Source: Pyrenochaeta sp. MPI-SDFR-AT-0127
Lineage: Eukaryota; Ascomycota; Dothideomycetes; Pleosporales; Cucurbitariaceae
DNA length: 64,000 nucleotides
Assembly: GCA_020747015.1 (NCBI GenBank)
Contig: JAGTJM010000014.1
Span: 496,001-560,000, forward strand
Direction of reading: 5' to 3'
Positions 22,048 to 33,604 of the stretch are shown in pieces. Made by a program: the position numbers and the translations under genes. Numbering within the stretch: position 1 is the stretch's first letter; the number at the start of each line of letters is the position of its first letter. The notes beneath the pieces were generated by a model. That model was not told the origin of the DNA. It saw only the letters and a list, made by a program, of their open reading frames with translations, and did not search any database.

Positions 22048-24529
22048 ATGTTACGGCCGCGAGACACGCTGATCTGCGGGCTGCTGCTTTGGGGAACTGC
22101 AAGAGCAGCCCCACCAAGCCCTGCTGAAGGTGCAGCCAACAGCCGCAGGAGCGCCCAAGCGACAGTTGGGGAAAGGAAGCTTACGGGGCGATTTTTACAC
22201 ATCACAGGTAGGTGCAGCGGGTGGTTGTTCCCAGTCGCCTTGTAGCACAAGCGCTCACAATATTGCCTAGACTTTCACCCAGACCCCTTCTACAAGACAT
22301 ACTCGAGCACCGAGCAGGAGGCAGCGTGCCATCGCCAGCATGGACCTGCAGGAATCTACGGCGCAGAGACCTCGGGCTGCGACAGCCCATTCTCGCTCAT
22401 CAACCAGACGTTCAAATGGATAAACGACAACATCAAGGACGACATCGACTTTGTGATTTGGACGGGCGACTCTGCACGGCACGACAACGATGAGGAGATA
22501 CCGCGAACACAGAAGCAAGTCATAAAGCAGAACGAGTTTATGGTCTCAAAGTTCGCCGAGGTCTTTGGGCACACCGATCACCACGATGCGCCGACGAGCG
22601 AATTCAGAATACCAGTTGTCCCGACATTTGGCAACAATGATATCATGCCTCACAATATCTTCCTGAGCGGACCAAACCGATGGACGATGAAGTACCTGGA
22701 TATCTGGCGAAATATTATACCCGAGGCGCAGAGACATCAGTTCCAACAGGGCGGCTGGTTTTCGGTTGAGGTGATACCGGGAAAGCTGGCGGTTATTAGT
22801 TTGAACACCATGTACGCACACCATCAAAGGACAAAAAAGGTATGGGCGCATGTCGCTGACACAAAGCAGATACTTCTTCAGCTCAAACTCCGCCACCGAC
22901 GGCTGCGCCAACAAGCATGAACCAGGTTACGAACACATGGAATGGCTGCGCATCCAGCTCCAAATCCTGCGAGAGCGCGGCATGAAGGCGATACTTATGG
23001 GTCACGTACCACCCGCGAGAGTCGATAGCAAGGAGAGCTGGGATGAGACATGTTGGCAAAAGTACACACTATGGGTGCAACAATTCCGGGACATTATCGT
23101 TGGCAGTCTGTACGGGCACATGAATATCGATCACTTCATGCTCCAGGATTTCGATGATATAAGCAAAGACGCGAAGAAGGGCAGGATGGCCAGTGGTGCC
23201 AAGGCTTTCACATTGGATACTGACGTAGGCTTGTATGTGGACGGCGAGGTCACGGTCGCATCTGCCTCCGACTATCTGCTCAACCTCCGACAGGCTTGGG
23301 CACAACTTCCTGCGCCCCCCACTAAGTCGAACAAAGAAACGCACGCAAGGTCATCTGATGACGAAGAGCAAGTTTCTCTGTGGCAGTGGCTCTTGTCCAC
23401 GGTGACCAAGCCGGCAAAGGGCGGTGACGCTAGCAAGAGCGAGAAGAAGAAATATCTTGAGAAGATTGGAGGCAAATTCGCCGAACGTTATGCCGTCACA
23501 CACGTTGCGCCTAGCGTTGTGCCCAACTACTACCCTACGCTCCGCATTATCGAGTACAACATCACAGGTCTGGAGAACCTCCACGCGGCCTCTGCCTTCC
23601 ACCATTCAACTGCGTTCACCACACAGCCTGGCCAGCTACCTATCATCGACGACGAGTTTCTAGACGACGAGGACTATCTGAGAGATGTCGAGACCATCTT
23701 GAAGAAGAAGAAGCACAAGGGCAAAAAGGGCAAAAAGGGCCCAAGAAAATACAAGTTTAAAGTCCCACAAGGCCCCTCGAAATCTGCACCACCAGGCCCT
23801 GCGTACTCACCCCAGACTTTTACGTGGACACGCCATGTCCAATACTTTGCGAATCTTACTAACATCAACAATGACTTTGTTGATCCTCAACAAGGCCCGA
23901 AATATACTCCCGCTTCCCGGTCCCAAACGGAACCCACAACTTCATACAACCCCAATTTTCCGCATACTATCTTCGGTCTGAGCATAAGTCCAGATGGTGT
24001 GATAGAGAACAAAGGATGGAAAGAGGGCAAGCATGGAAAGCATCAGGGCAAACGACCCCGACCGGAGCCGCATCCAAAGGAATTCGTGTTCGAGGTTGAG
24101 TATGATACGAAGAAAGACAGAGGATTTGCAGATCTTACTGTAAGAAGATGGGTGGAGTATGCGAGGAAGATTGGGCAAGGTGGCTCAAAGTCGTTAGACA
24201 GTGAAGAGGTTGAGGACGGTTGGTTGGATGATGTGCACGAGATTGACGAAGATGAAGGATGGGCAGTCGATGAACAGGTTATCGATGAAGAGCAATTAAG
24301 TGATACGGACGACGAAGAGTACTCTTTGGAGAGTAAAAGCGGAAAGAAAAAGCACAAGAAGCATAGGAAGCACAAGAAGAAGAAAAGGCACACCTCGAAA
24401 GAGTGGTTTACCTTTGTCAAACGCGCATTTGTGGGAACAATGGATCCGCACGACATCGAAGAGCTATTCGGCGCAACATTCTCAACTGAAACTCCTGAGA
24501 GGGTAGAAGTAGAGAACACAGAGCTTTGA
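22048..24529 (+). CDS. PPN1: Endopolyphosphatase (Ppn1-type metallophosphatase), 786 aa, three exons
   Basis: Exons are 22048-22207, 22271-22811 and 22870-24529 (introns of 63 and 58 nt). The N-terminus has a hydrophobic segment (residues ~8-21) acting as signal anchor, as in vacuolar Ppn1. Metallophosphatase motifs run in order: FLHITDFHPDPFY (DxH, around residue 54), WTGDSARHD (GD, ~119), FGNND (~174) and MGHVPPAR (GH, ~278). The region SLNT-YFFxSN...DGC and EPGYEHMEWL is specific to fungal endopolyphosphatases. A C-terminal acidic then Lys/His-rich stretch (KKHKKHRKHKKKKRH) is typical of low-complexity tails in this family. The enzyme cuts inorganic polyphosphate chains internally in the vacuole. 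The second splice uses AT|GTACGC rather than the next GT because only that keeps the frame and gives the conserved Y-F-F block. Confidence 0.93.
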
Positions 24530-25574
24530 GAAGGAGACTCCTTGGACTCAAGATGATAGAGATGGTGGATGTGAGCGACGGTACTGATACCCTGAGGTTT
24601 GCGGTACTGCCCCTCTTGCTTTGTTTATTGCGCAGCATTTGCATTTGCTTTGGTTCAATCGTTCATTTAGCGTGCATAGTCTTGGTGTGGTAGATGGCGG
24701 CTGGATACTACGCAGGAATATTAATCTTTATTCGAGAGAAGCATTTCGGCGGTGTTGGATCCCGCATGCAGACTGCCCGTGTGGCGACAGTGATGAATAT
24801 TAAGAGGAAAAAGGCTGCATACCAAGCTCTCACGCAGGCAGCTCATAAATATAAGAATAATTTTTATCCTAAGCCCAAGCTGTAACCGAAGATGGAAGAG
24901 GGTAGAAACGCCAAGAATTGTGAACATGCCTAATCAGGCAAGTACGAAATTGGTGTCGATTTCAGTACTCTGTGCAGCTGTGAATTGAGGCTCTGATTGA
25001 TGCCTTCACTGCCACAGCGATCGATAGGTGGTGTCCAGATAGTTGCCTAATTTGGCAATGGAAGAGATGACCTTGCAGCCCTCGCGGCTTCCTTCACTGC
25101 CTGAGGTGGCAGAGAGTGAATAGCCTTCACTGCCTGGCCGCAGCAATCGACAGATCTGGGAACCTGCCTAATTTGGTAGTGACCGCTGCGGCTAACGGGA
25201 AGCGACTGTGCTACATCTCTTCTTTCATGTGTGCAGTGGCGATGTCGATCAAACTGGCACCGGCAGTCTCTGGTCCTCTATCTCAGTCACTGTCCCAAGT
25301 CATGGTGACCATCGTCATGGTGTTGCACAGCCATCCGCGAGCAGCCTTGAGCACGCTGCAATGTGAGACCTTCTGCCTGAAAGGGAGACTTTGAAGCGAC
25401 GCATGACCTGCCACATGAAGCCTACACACGACACATATCCGAAGTTAGAACCGCACGAGCTGAGATCAGCGGCGCACCTCCAGAAGCCGCCGTCGTCTAA
25501 CAGTGATCACTGCTAATTCCAATATTGCCAAACACTGCTAATGCACCGACCTCTCCTTCTCCATCCTCTAAGCC
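24530..25574. other. Intergenic with a diverged direct repeat
   Basis: This lies between PPN1 and the CorA-like gene, both on the plus strand. Apart from the repeat listed at 25001-25181 I see no RNA gene or coding region. The frames 24621-24803 and 25116-25394 have no recognisable features. Confidence 0.45.
25001..25181. repeat. Diverged direct repeat of ~60 bp, two copies plus a fragment
   Basis: Copy A (25001-25061) and copy B (25122-25181) share GCCTTCACTGCC, ATCGA-AG and TGCCTAATTTGG blocks in the same order and spacing, with substitutions between. A third CCTTCACTGCC lies at 25091. The function is unknown; it could be promoter-proximal, since the next gene starts ~390 bp downstream. 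Confidence 0.6.
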
Positions 25575-27467
25575 ATGGCAGGTCCCTTTCGACCCGCCTC
25601 GCCCGCAGAAAACCTCCCAGCATACTACCAAGATTTATGTGATGAGAATATACAGCACTGTTTCCGCAACTTCGATCTTGACCACAACTTTGATCTGTTC
25701 GACAGACAGACACGTAACCCAAAGACCAGCAACTTCTGCATAGATTTCGGCGAGCACGATGCCTTTTGTGCTTTTGACCTAGATGCGCATTCATATGGAA
25801 AGTTACTAACAGCGCCGCGGCCGACGTTTCTGCATACGCGATGGATCAATATCTGGATGCCGTACAATCAGAAAGATCTGATTCGAACTCTGGCCGGACA
25901 CTTCGACTTCACTCCACGCCTACTGGGTATGATGCGGAGCGATCCAGTTCCGCTGCGATCCGAGTCATTGCGTAGGAAGAAGAGTTCTTCAACACTTCGA
26001 TCCCGTTTGTCACACAAATCGAACAAATCCGGCTCCATCAAAGCAAGAGTGAAGGAGGCTAATGCAACTGCGCTGGGTTCCGAGGAAAGTATTGGCATGA
26101 CGGAAATGATGCATTCCACTCAACTGGAGATGGTCCGGGACCTGAGTCATTATCAGCTTGTTGATGATGTTTGGCATTGGAGTACCGTGGACTGGGGTCG
26201 ACGATGTAAGTCAGGCTTGAGGTGTTGTCGTGTTATGCTAATGCATTACGCAGTCGTGTCAATAGGATATAACTCACTACATAACGTGCGTACGAAGCAG
26301 GCGGATGAGCACCCAGAGGATACAGACAGGAGTCAGGATATGCCTCATGGGAAACGTGTCTGGAACTGGCTACTGTTATGTGAAGACAAAACAGTCGTCT
26401 CCGTTTCGGAAGATCCCTTTCCATTCAGCAACGGCGATTTACGTGCACAAGATCTCAAAATGCTTTTCACGACACGAAGGAATCTCGTCAATGTCTTTAG
26501 ACAACTGACCAAAGCACCAACACCGCTTAACGAAGCCGCTCTTCAGCAGCTACCAATCCGCCACCGTATCGGAAACAGTGACGAGGAGACTGCTCATCGT
26601 CCTACAGATGCTCCGGGCTTGCTCTTCTACTATTTGTTTGAGGACTGGGGCGCAACTTTCAATCTAATCTCACGACGAGAACATGGTTATGCTGCGGAGT
26701 TGGATCGCCTGGTAAGTCAAGTATTACGCACTTCGAGGAACAATAGTGTTGACGAATTTCAGCGGCAAGAGATGCTGGTAACGGCCAACTTGACACATGT
26801 CGATCAGCTTCATCACATCGGTTGCCAACTGGCCGTCTTGAAGCGTGTATATCAGAGCTATGAACTCATCATTGAGCGCGTTCTGAAGAAGCAGGAGGCC
26901 ACCCTTGCTAGTCTGAAGAACTCACACATCATGTCCGGTGACCAGTCACTGGCGTCTTCAATTCCCGGTGTCGGGTCGCCGGGCCCAACAATGCCAGAAG
27001 CAGATAGCCTGCTCGGCGTTTCACTCAGTTCCGCCGCCAGAGTACGCTTTGAAAGGCTCAAAGACCGTATACTGCTTTATGCTTTGAGCGAAATACAAGA
27101 GTGCCTCGACCAAAAGGAATCTCTCGTCATGATGAACTTCAATCTTATTGCAATCAAGGAGTCTTTCAGCGTCGAGCGTCTTACATGGGTCACTCTGCTC
27201 CTCGCCAAAATCACTATTCTCTTCACCCCAGTGACGCTCATGACTGGCTACTTTTCCATTCAGTTCAAGAATACCGAGTTTGAGATCCGCAGCTATTGGT
27301 GGACATTTGCAATCGTCTTTGGTTTATCACTGGGCTTGCTCTTCTTGTTCAGTTTCTTCAGCGGCACGTTTGAGGGCAAGATCATCACGAGGAGTTGGAG
27401 TCGCATCGTATATGACGTTAGTAGAAGATGGTGGACGCATCGAAAGAAGAGGGGTAAGGTTTCGTGA
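25575..27467 (+). CDS. CorA-like divalent-cation transporter family protein, about 597 aa, three exons
   Basis: The frame is open end to end (630 codons), but two typical introns sit inside it and are multiples of three: 26206-26253 (48 nt, GTAAGT, GCTAAT branch site, CAG) and 26712-26762 (51 nt, GTAAGT, CAG). Removing them gives WGRR-FVSIGYN and AELDRL-RQEML, which read more naturally. The C-terminus has a long helix (VLKRVYQSYELIIERVL...FERLKDRILLYALSEIQECLDQKESLVMMNFNLIAIKES) followed by two membrane helices (about WVTLLLAKITILFTPVTLMTGYF and WWTFAIVFGLSLGLLFLFSFF), the CorA layout. The canonical GMN after TM1 is replaced by TGYFS, as in many fungal CorA-like proteins whose Mg2+ transport is untested. 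The start has a good context (AGCCATGG). Confidence 0.85.
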   Translation: MAGPFRPASPAENLPAYYQDLCDENIQHCFRNFDLDHNFDLFDRQTRNPKTSNFCIDFGEHDAFCAFDLDAHSYGKLLTAPRPTFLHTRWINIWMPYNQKDLIRTLAGHFDFTPRLLGMMRSDPVPLRSESLRRKKSSSTLRSRLSHKSNKSGSIKARVKEANATALGSEESIGMTEMMHSTQLEMVRDLSHYQLVDDVWHWSTVDWGRRCKSGLRCCRVMLMHYAVVSIGYNSLHNVRTKQADEHPEDTDRSQDMPHGKRVWNWLLLCEDKTVVSVSEDPFPFSNGDLRAQDLKMLFTTRRNLVNVFRQLTKAPTPLNEAALQQLPIRHRIGNSDEETAHRPTDAPGLLFYYLFEDWGATFNLISRREHGYAAELDRLVSQVLRTSRNNSVDEFQRQEMLVTANLTHVDQLHHIGCQLAVLKRVYQSYELIIERVLKKQEATLASLKNSHIMSGDQSLASSIPGVGSPGPTMPEADSLLGVSLSSAARVRFERLKDRILLYALSEIQECLDQKESLVMMNFNLIAIKESFSVERLTWVTLLLAKITILFTPVTLMTGYFSIQFKNTEFEIRSYWWTFAIVFGLSLGLLFLFSFFSGTFEGKIITRSWSRIVYDVSRRWWTHRKKRGKVS

Positions 27468-28447
27468 AGTACAAAATTTAGGATCAGAGGTCTGTAAATG
27501 GACAGTGAAATCGGCTTCCGATCCTTGTATATTTCTGTTTGTTATTTTGCTCTGCATACCCCTTGCAGCGTTCGGTCTGGCCTCCTCCGCCTCATTAGCG
27601 TAGCGGCAAGCACGGTATCCCCGCGGCGTCAAGCAATGTTGAGGTACCTTCTCCCCAATCTTATATCATATCACACTCGTCGTGTTCACTATATCTCGAC
27701 AAAGACTATGGCTGGAGCGGACCGGCCATCCTTCCTGCTGCTGGTTGGTGATAGTGGTTCAAGCGTGCTGGAGTCGTTGGATGGCTCGATCCAAAAAGAA
27801 TAAAATAAACAAAAGCTCTAACCAGTGCTTTTATTCCATTGACAATTATCGCATATCTAACCGAGTGGTGGAGACATTTGACACGCGACTATAGCCCATT
27901 CAAGCCATCGGCTAACCCTGCACCGGGCTTGCCGCTTACAGCATCGGGGTGGTGGAGCTTGCCTGTATTGATCAAAGAATCGGCACTCCCGGCGAAGGTG
28001 GCTTGCGCTTTCGCCTCGCTAATCTCCTTCAAGTCTTTTCCCCTGGATATGTTGTAGAACTAGATCATCTTTTGTTATTCCCCTAACAATCTTTGATGCC
28101 AAACTCAGACGCTATCGCACCATCTAGAGCTCAGCATCAGCCTTGTCGTACGGTGGCTTGCGCAGTTCCCGTCGCCATCCTAGACGCTTGACTCAATGAG
28201 CCACTCGATGGGCGCTCCAGTAGCCTCGAGAGTCATTTGCGATGGCAGCCTCGCCTGGGGCTGGGACTATTGATCTGATCGCGGTCCCACATAAGGAACC
28301 TCTCATGTTCCCCTTTGCTTTCATCTGGAGGCCCTTCTTGACCGCTGTTCATTCGTTCCGTTGCTCATCGAGTCTACTTTGTCGCTCGTTTGCCTTTTCT
28401 AGGCCTTCCTTATACATTAGTTTTAATATACAAATCCTTTGCTCACA
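27468..28447. other. Intergenic, no supported gene
   Basis: This separates the CorA-like gene from the chitin-binding protein gene. Frames on both strands (for example 27498-27803 plus, 28242-28730 plus) have no domain or signal peptide and partly overlap the next gene out of frame. Its right end is the promoter of the secreted protein at 28448. Confidence 0.45.
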
Positions 28448-30286
28448 ATGCGGACACTCATTTGGGCCGTCATGGTCATGCCATTCATTAACGCTCAAAC
28501 GCTTCGGGTCAGCACAAGCGCACGTTGCGGAGCCAGCTATGGTCTTACGTGTATGGGAAGTAACTTTGGAAATTGCTGTTCCCAATATGGCTATTGTGGT
28601 TCTACTTCGGGGTACTGCGGCAGCGGATGTCAATCGGGCTATGGGGACTGCACTTCTTCGTCAACACCCAAGCCTGTCACTGTGTCCACTGACGGTACAT
28701 GCGGCGGCACGAAAGGAAACACTTGTCTAGGCTCCACATATGGTGATTGCTGCAGGTACTGAATTCTATGGAGAGATAGAGAGGTCACTTGCTAACAAAG
28801 TGCAGTCAATACAACTGGTGTGGGAGGACGAGTGGCCACTGCGGTACTGGCTGCAATCCTTTATTTGGCTCATGCACCTCTTCAAGCTCTACCCGCATCT
28901 CATCAGCTTCATCGCGATCATTCACCACTTCGATTCGAACCTCGTCTTCATCTACGCGTACATCTGCATCTACTGCGCCAACTTCGACACTGAAAGTGTC
29001 TACTAATGCCCGATGCGGAAACGCCTACAATGCGGCGCCAGCGGGTATGACTTGCCTTGGATCAAAGTATGGAGATTGTTGCTCCCAATATTCCTACTGG
29101 TACATTGCTCCAACAACTTGTTTTTTTTTATCAATCACTGCTGACCTTTTTTGATAGTGGTAGCACGAGCGAATATTGCGGGACTGGATGTCAATCAGGA
29201 TTTGGAAAGTGCAACCCTGCCTCATCTTCATCCTCGCTTGCTTCGACGAGTTCACGCTCAAGCGCCTCATCTTCTTCGCAGCAATCGTCGAGCTCCTCTA
29301 GCAACGCTCCACTGGCAGCTACTTCATCGTCTTCTTCCAGCACTTCAGCGTCGTCTTCACACGCTTTATCGTCGTCTTCCAGCGACTTATCATCATCTTC
29401 CAGCGGTTTACCGACATCTTCTAGTGCTCTGTCGACGTCTTCTATTGCTCCATCGTCGTCTCAAAGCGTTTCGTCATCGCCTTCAGTTGCTCCCAGCTCG
29501 AGCCCCATTCCATCTTCATCCTCCTCTCTCGCTTCCTCAACCACATCGGTGCCAACCACGCCATCCCTGGTATGTGGCGTACAGGGAGGTTATTTTCCAG
29601 ACGGGACATACCTTGTCATCAACACATATTTCATTACCCTAGAAAATTGCAAGAGTCTTTGTGTTGGCAACACGAACGCATGTCAAAGTTACGTATTCTA
29701 CCCCGATTTGGGGGGCTGCGCAGGATATAGCAAACCCATCTCTCAGTTGGGGCAACCAACTAGTGGGGTGGACCGTGTGTTCTATGACCTTGGGTGTGGT
29801 GCGGCGACATCTAGCGCCTCTAGCGCCTCAAGTAGCCTATCGTCGACTTCATCTTCTCCGGTCTCAAGCTCTTCTACACAAGCAGTACCCAGCGCCTCTT
29901 CCTCAGTTGCGTCGTCAAGCTCCTCCTCTGCAGCTCCTTCGAGCTCCAGCTCCAGCGCCGTCCCCTCATCGACCGCTTCCTCAAGCACAACACCCAGTCC
30001 TACACCGCCTGTAAGTCGCTGCCTCCTCAAAGGTATCTCGGCCACCCAGCCCTTCCGCCTCACTGGCAGCTACTGGTCATTCATCGCCTGTAAACAGGAG
30101 TGCACGAACGCGGGAGCTAATTGCAAGAGCTTTGCCTACGCCGATTATCAGTACTGCGAGCTGTATGCCTCGAGTACTTCGGGCAATGTGACGCCATATA
30201 CTGGAATGGCTTTCAATCCGAGTGCCAAAAATTTCTATGACAAAGAGTGCAGCTGTACTGGGACTGTCTGTACCGTACCGACATAG
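28448..30286 (+). CDS. Secreted serine-rich protein: three CBM18 chitin-binding and two PAN-like domains, 576 aa
   Basis: Exons are 28448-28755, 28806-29099 and 29158-30286 (introns of 50 and 58 nt). A signal peptide (about residues 1-16, ending INAQ) is followed by three hevein/CBM18 modules, each with the C...CxxxxFGxCCSQYxYCG...GCQxxxGxC pattern; the first is RCGASYGLTC..., the third starts at residue ~150. A Ser-rich spacer, a PAN/Apple-like module (VCGVQGGYFPDG...C...C...VFYDLGC), another Ser-rich linker and a second PAN-like module (RCLLKGISATQPF...KNFYDKECSC) complete it. CBM18 binds chitin; PAN modules bind protein or carbohydrate. A cell-wall or secreted role is inferred, and possibly protection of chitin from host chitinases, as for other fungal chitin-binding proteins. 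The introns fall inside CBM18 modules 2 and 3. It is a likely distant relative of the gene at 35877-37980. Confidence 0.85.
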
Positions 30287-31138
30287 AGATAATAGGGATG
30301 GTTAGTTAGGCTGGTAGATTCATAAACTAATATTGTTTTCAGCCTATTAATCCAATAAGTCTTAAAAATAATGCTATAGGTAAAGGAGATAATTAAGCAG
30401 TGATATCTCTAAAAATAGTCGTTGGAGCATACTTGGGTAGGTGTTTTATTAGAGCTAAACATATTTCAGATGCCAAGTGATCCGTAATTTCTATGTCTTT
30501 CAAACGATGAGCCACATTTGACAACGCTCTACATTCGCACCAGCCAAAATTGGTCTCATGATTTATTGCCTTTCTACCAATAGTGAAAAGCGGCTACCGG
30601 ACTCACTATTGAGCTGGAGGAAAGATTTGACGACCAAACGATAACAGACATGCGCTTTAAAGGGGTTGTCACAGCCTCAACCGCCAATTGTAAACGCCCT
30701 GCATTTTTAGCCGTTGTGGCGTACAGAAAGTTCTACCTACTTAGGCGAGGACGCAGAAAACCGCTTCTCTGAAAAAAAAGTCAGTCCCTGGACTATCGTG
30801 TTTAGTAGTCCATCAGTTTGACCTATTTGAGTGCAAATATTATTTCAACTATCCCACTGGATATGAGGCAGTATCTGAAGTGCAATTAGCATTACTAAAC
30901 TGTGAAGCCCTCCGCGTTGCCTTAGAATTTCAGCCTTGTGCATGCAAGCGTTTATTTCTCAGCTCCAGCGCCACTATTTCCCAATTCTCTATGTAAATAT
31001 CACGGAATTCACCGTATGCTCGTGTTTTTTAGGGGGTTCATGGAGATATATGAGCATACGGTCATGCGCTCGCAGAGCTCTGGTCCTCACGCAAATAGAA
31101 CTTCAGGCGGATCACAGATTTTTTTTCTTGGGCGAAGT
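30287..31138. other. Intergenic, AT-rich, no supported gene
   Basis: About 850 bp, rather AT-rich just after the stop at 30286. Frames starting at 30936/30938 are open upstream extensions of the next gene. No RNA gene or repeat was seen. Confidence 0.45.
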
Positions 31139-33105
31139 ATGGCCTTCCCGAAAGCATGCTGGCTGGCGACACTCGCTTGTATCGTCCCTTTATTGCCATC
31201 TCTCTGCGCTTCGAGCCATGTGCATCGATCTCAAGAATCTCACATTGGCCATTTGGCAGCCAGAGCGAGTGGGCAGAATCTCACCAATTCAACCACTATC
31301 AACAATCCAACAAGCACCTCATATTCGACCAACCTTCCCACTTCGACAAACCTCCTCGTTCCGACCAACCTTCCCAGCTCAAACAACTTTAACAGTAGTA
31401 GTAACCAAACATGTGAATTCTCGCCGCACGATTTTCGAACGGTCAGTACTATCGCCAAACCTATTGCGCACTTCATAGTGTTGATGTAACTTGTAGACGC
31501 TTGCTATTCAATGCCAGTCTGAGGTCGAGGCAATACAAGTGTGCGCGACTTCTGCGATGAATCCTCGACAACGCCGAGAACTAGCCAAAAGCCTTTCAGT
31601 ATGCGCGATAAAAGTGTTCGTGACCTACTTTTGTATCTGATCTTAGCTTAAATTGAATAGATATGTGGATGTCAATTCGTGCGCAAGACATACAATCCCT
31701 ACTTTCGGACTGCCTCCTTTTGAGAGCGATGATAGGCTTGGTGCGATGGGGACTTACCTGAATCCTTTCTCTGACCGCATTTTGGGGAAGCGAGCTGCCC
31801 AGGCACCTGAGCCTTGCAACAACCCAGATATCCTGCCTGTATGTGTGCCGACAGTGACACTGTTTGGGTCTTGGTCTGATCAGTGTAGATATTCGAGCAT
31901 GCGATCACGCCCTTCTATAACGACACTGATGGTAGATGGCTTGCGGTGGAGAAGACGTAAGATATCGCATTATGTATCTGGGATGCACGAGGCTGACACT
32001 TCTCTCGGACTATAGGCCCTCACAGTATTTGCGTTGCATCATCCAAGCGCCAGAGGACATGGTGGAAACTTGTGTAACATCCTCGATCCGCAAGCTACAG
32101 TGGCTACCAAACCGGCTGATTATCTACGGCGGACAGAAGAAGTGCTCTACACGAGTTCAGTTGATGGTCATGACAATCATGATCATGGTGCTCGAAGCCG
32201 TGCACTTGGCCGGCGAAATATGGTGGACCAGAAGAAAACGCAAGACAGACCCCGATTATGGTCGGTCCTTCTCGTGGGTCGGACTCTTCCGAGCGGTCAT
32301 TTTGGGTATCGGAACTCCCCTGGTATGCGCTCTCATCATTCGCACACAGTTCCCTGAGAATTCTCTCGCAGCGGCGCTGGGTTTGTATCTTCTCACTCCG
32401 CGTGCTGCGCCCATCATCGCCTTCCTGAGTGGAATCTTTCTAAGCAAAGGTTTCGGTATCCAAACCCTTTTAGTGGACCTTGTGTCCGCTGGAGCAGCTC
32501 TTGTCCTGTACAATTTGCCACTAAAAGTTTGGACCGGTCCGATGGCCTCTGCTCAATTTAGCGAAGGAGCCCCAAGCACCACCTTTCTCTACATGGGAAT
32601 CTATCTAGCAACCGTGCCAGCTGGCGTCGTCTTCTTCATCTACCAACTTATCATCCTTCTCGCAGTCTTCCTTCTGATCTGGTCCATGGTTGGAAAAAAC
32701 AAGGGGTTAGCAAAGGCAGCTGGATATTTGATAGGATTGTGGATTATCATGTGGATCTGGATAGTCTCTTTTGCGGTCTTTGCCATAGCGGAAGTTGTAT
32801 GGCTGGCGTTTTATAAGAAGAAGAATGGCGGCAAGTTCCCTGTGCTTGAAGATCTTCGAGGGTGGTTTTCACGCGAGGGCAGTTCTCTAGGTTTTTTCCT
32901 GAAACGGTACGTATATTGGGCCTGGGTAATAGTCTCGTTCGCTGTCGCAGTTGGGAGGTGGATGTTTTTTAACGAGTTACTGCAACTTGTCGGTGGTGCC
33001 TTCTGTCCCGATTCGTTGAAGGGTGCAACTGCAGCGAGTATTCTCATTACCTGGGCGGCAATTGTTTCCAACGTTTTGCTCAAACTTCAAGGATTAGCTT
33101 TATAG
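31139..33105 (+). CDS. Multi-exon membrane protein with signal peptide and ~7 TM helices, exon structure partly unresolved
   Basis: The ATG at 31139 opens a signal peptide (ACWLATLACIVPLLPSLCASS) and an Asn/Thr/Ser-rich region. Intron 1 is 31442-31496 and exon 2 is 31497-31598. Downstream, well-supported splices (donor at 31839, acceptor TAG before ATATTCGAG; donor GTAAGA near 31957, acceptor TATAG before CCCTCACAG) give a PFYNDTDGRWLAVEK block and then an open frame to 33105. That last exon holds seven or so hydrophobic helices (about 32160-33100), including VQLMVMTIMIMVLEAVHL and GVVFFIYQLIILLAVFLLIW. The link between exon 2 and the stretch at 31661-31838 does not stay in frame with the strongest signals, so a missed intron, a rare splice site or a frameshift is possible. 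No family is recognised. Confidence 0.6.
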
Positions 33106-33604
33106 GCTTTGTAGAGCTAGATTATAGTACTACGAGGCCCTCCAAGTCTTAAGAATTAGTGGCCCGTCCTCTACACTGCATTGACGAAGGAAATGAAAAT
33201 GGTGGAATTGTTATCAGTTCCAATAGCAATGTAGTCCAGATGAGATGTTGGGAGATCACACGAATATGTATCCCGTCATATCTCATATGGCTTTAGGCTT
33301 CCCCCTTATTCCCCGCAAAACAATTCTTGTAACTCTAGGCAGCTTATCAAATCAAACTAAGATCCAATCATCAGTGTATACAATCTTATTTTGAAGGTCG
33401 GTACACTAGCTCACACAATAAGTTGCGGCTGCCTGCATGGATGAAGTGATGGGGGTTGCCTGTTGAAGCAGATAGGTATTGTACTCATTGAAAGCCAGAT
33501 TCAAGAGAAAATCAAACAGTGCTCAATCATATCAAGTCTAGAGGTACCTCTTGTTCACACCATATATAAATAATCAAGCCACCCTAGACTCTCGCGAGTA
33601 GCGC
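33106..33604. other. Convergent 3' intergenic region
   Basis: This lies between the ends of the plus-strand membrane-protein gene and the minus-strand secreted-protein gene. No coding, RNA or repeat feature is supported. Confidence 0.45.

Noticed and set aside
29782..30063. Minus-strand acidic frame opposite the first chitin-binding protein
   Set aside because: Shadow of the serine-rich linker.
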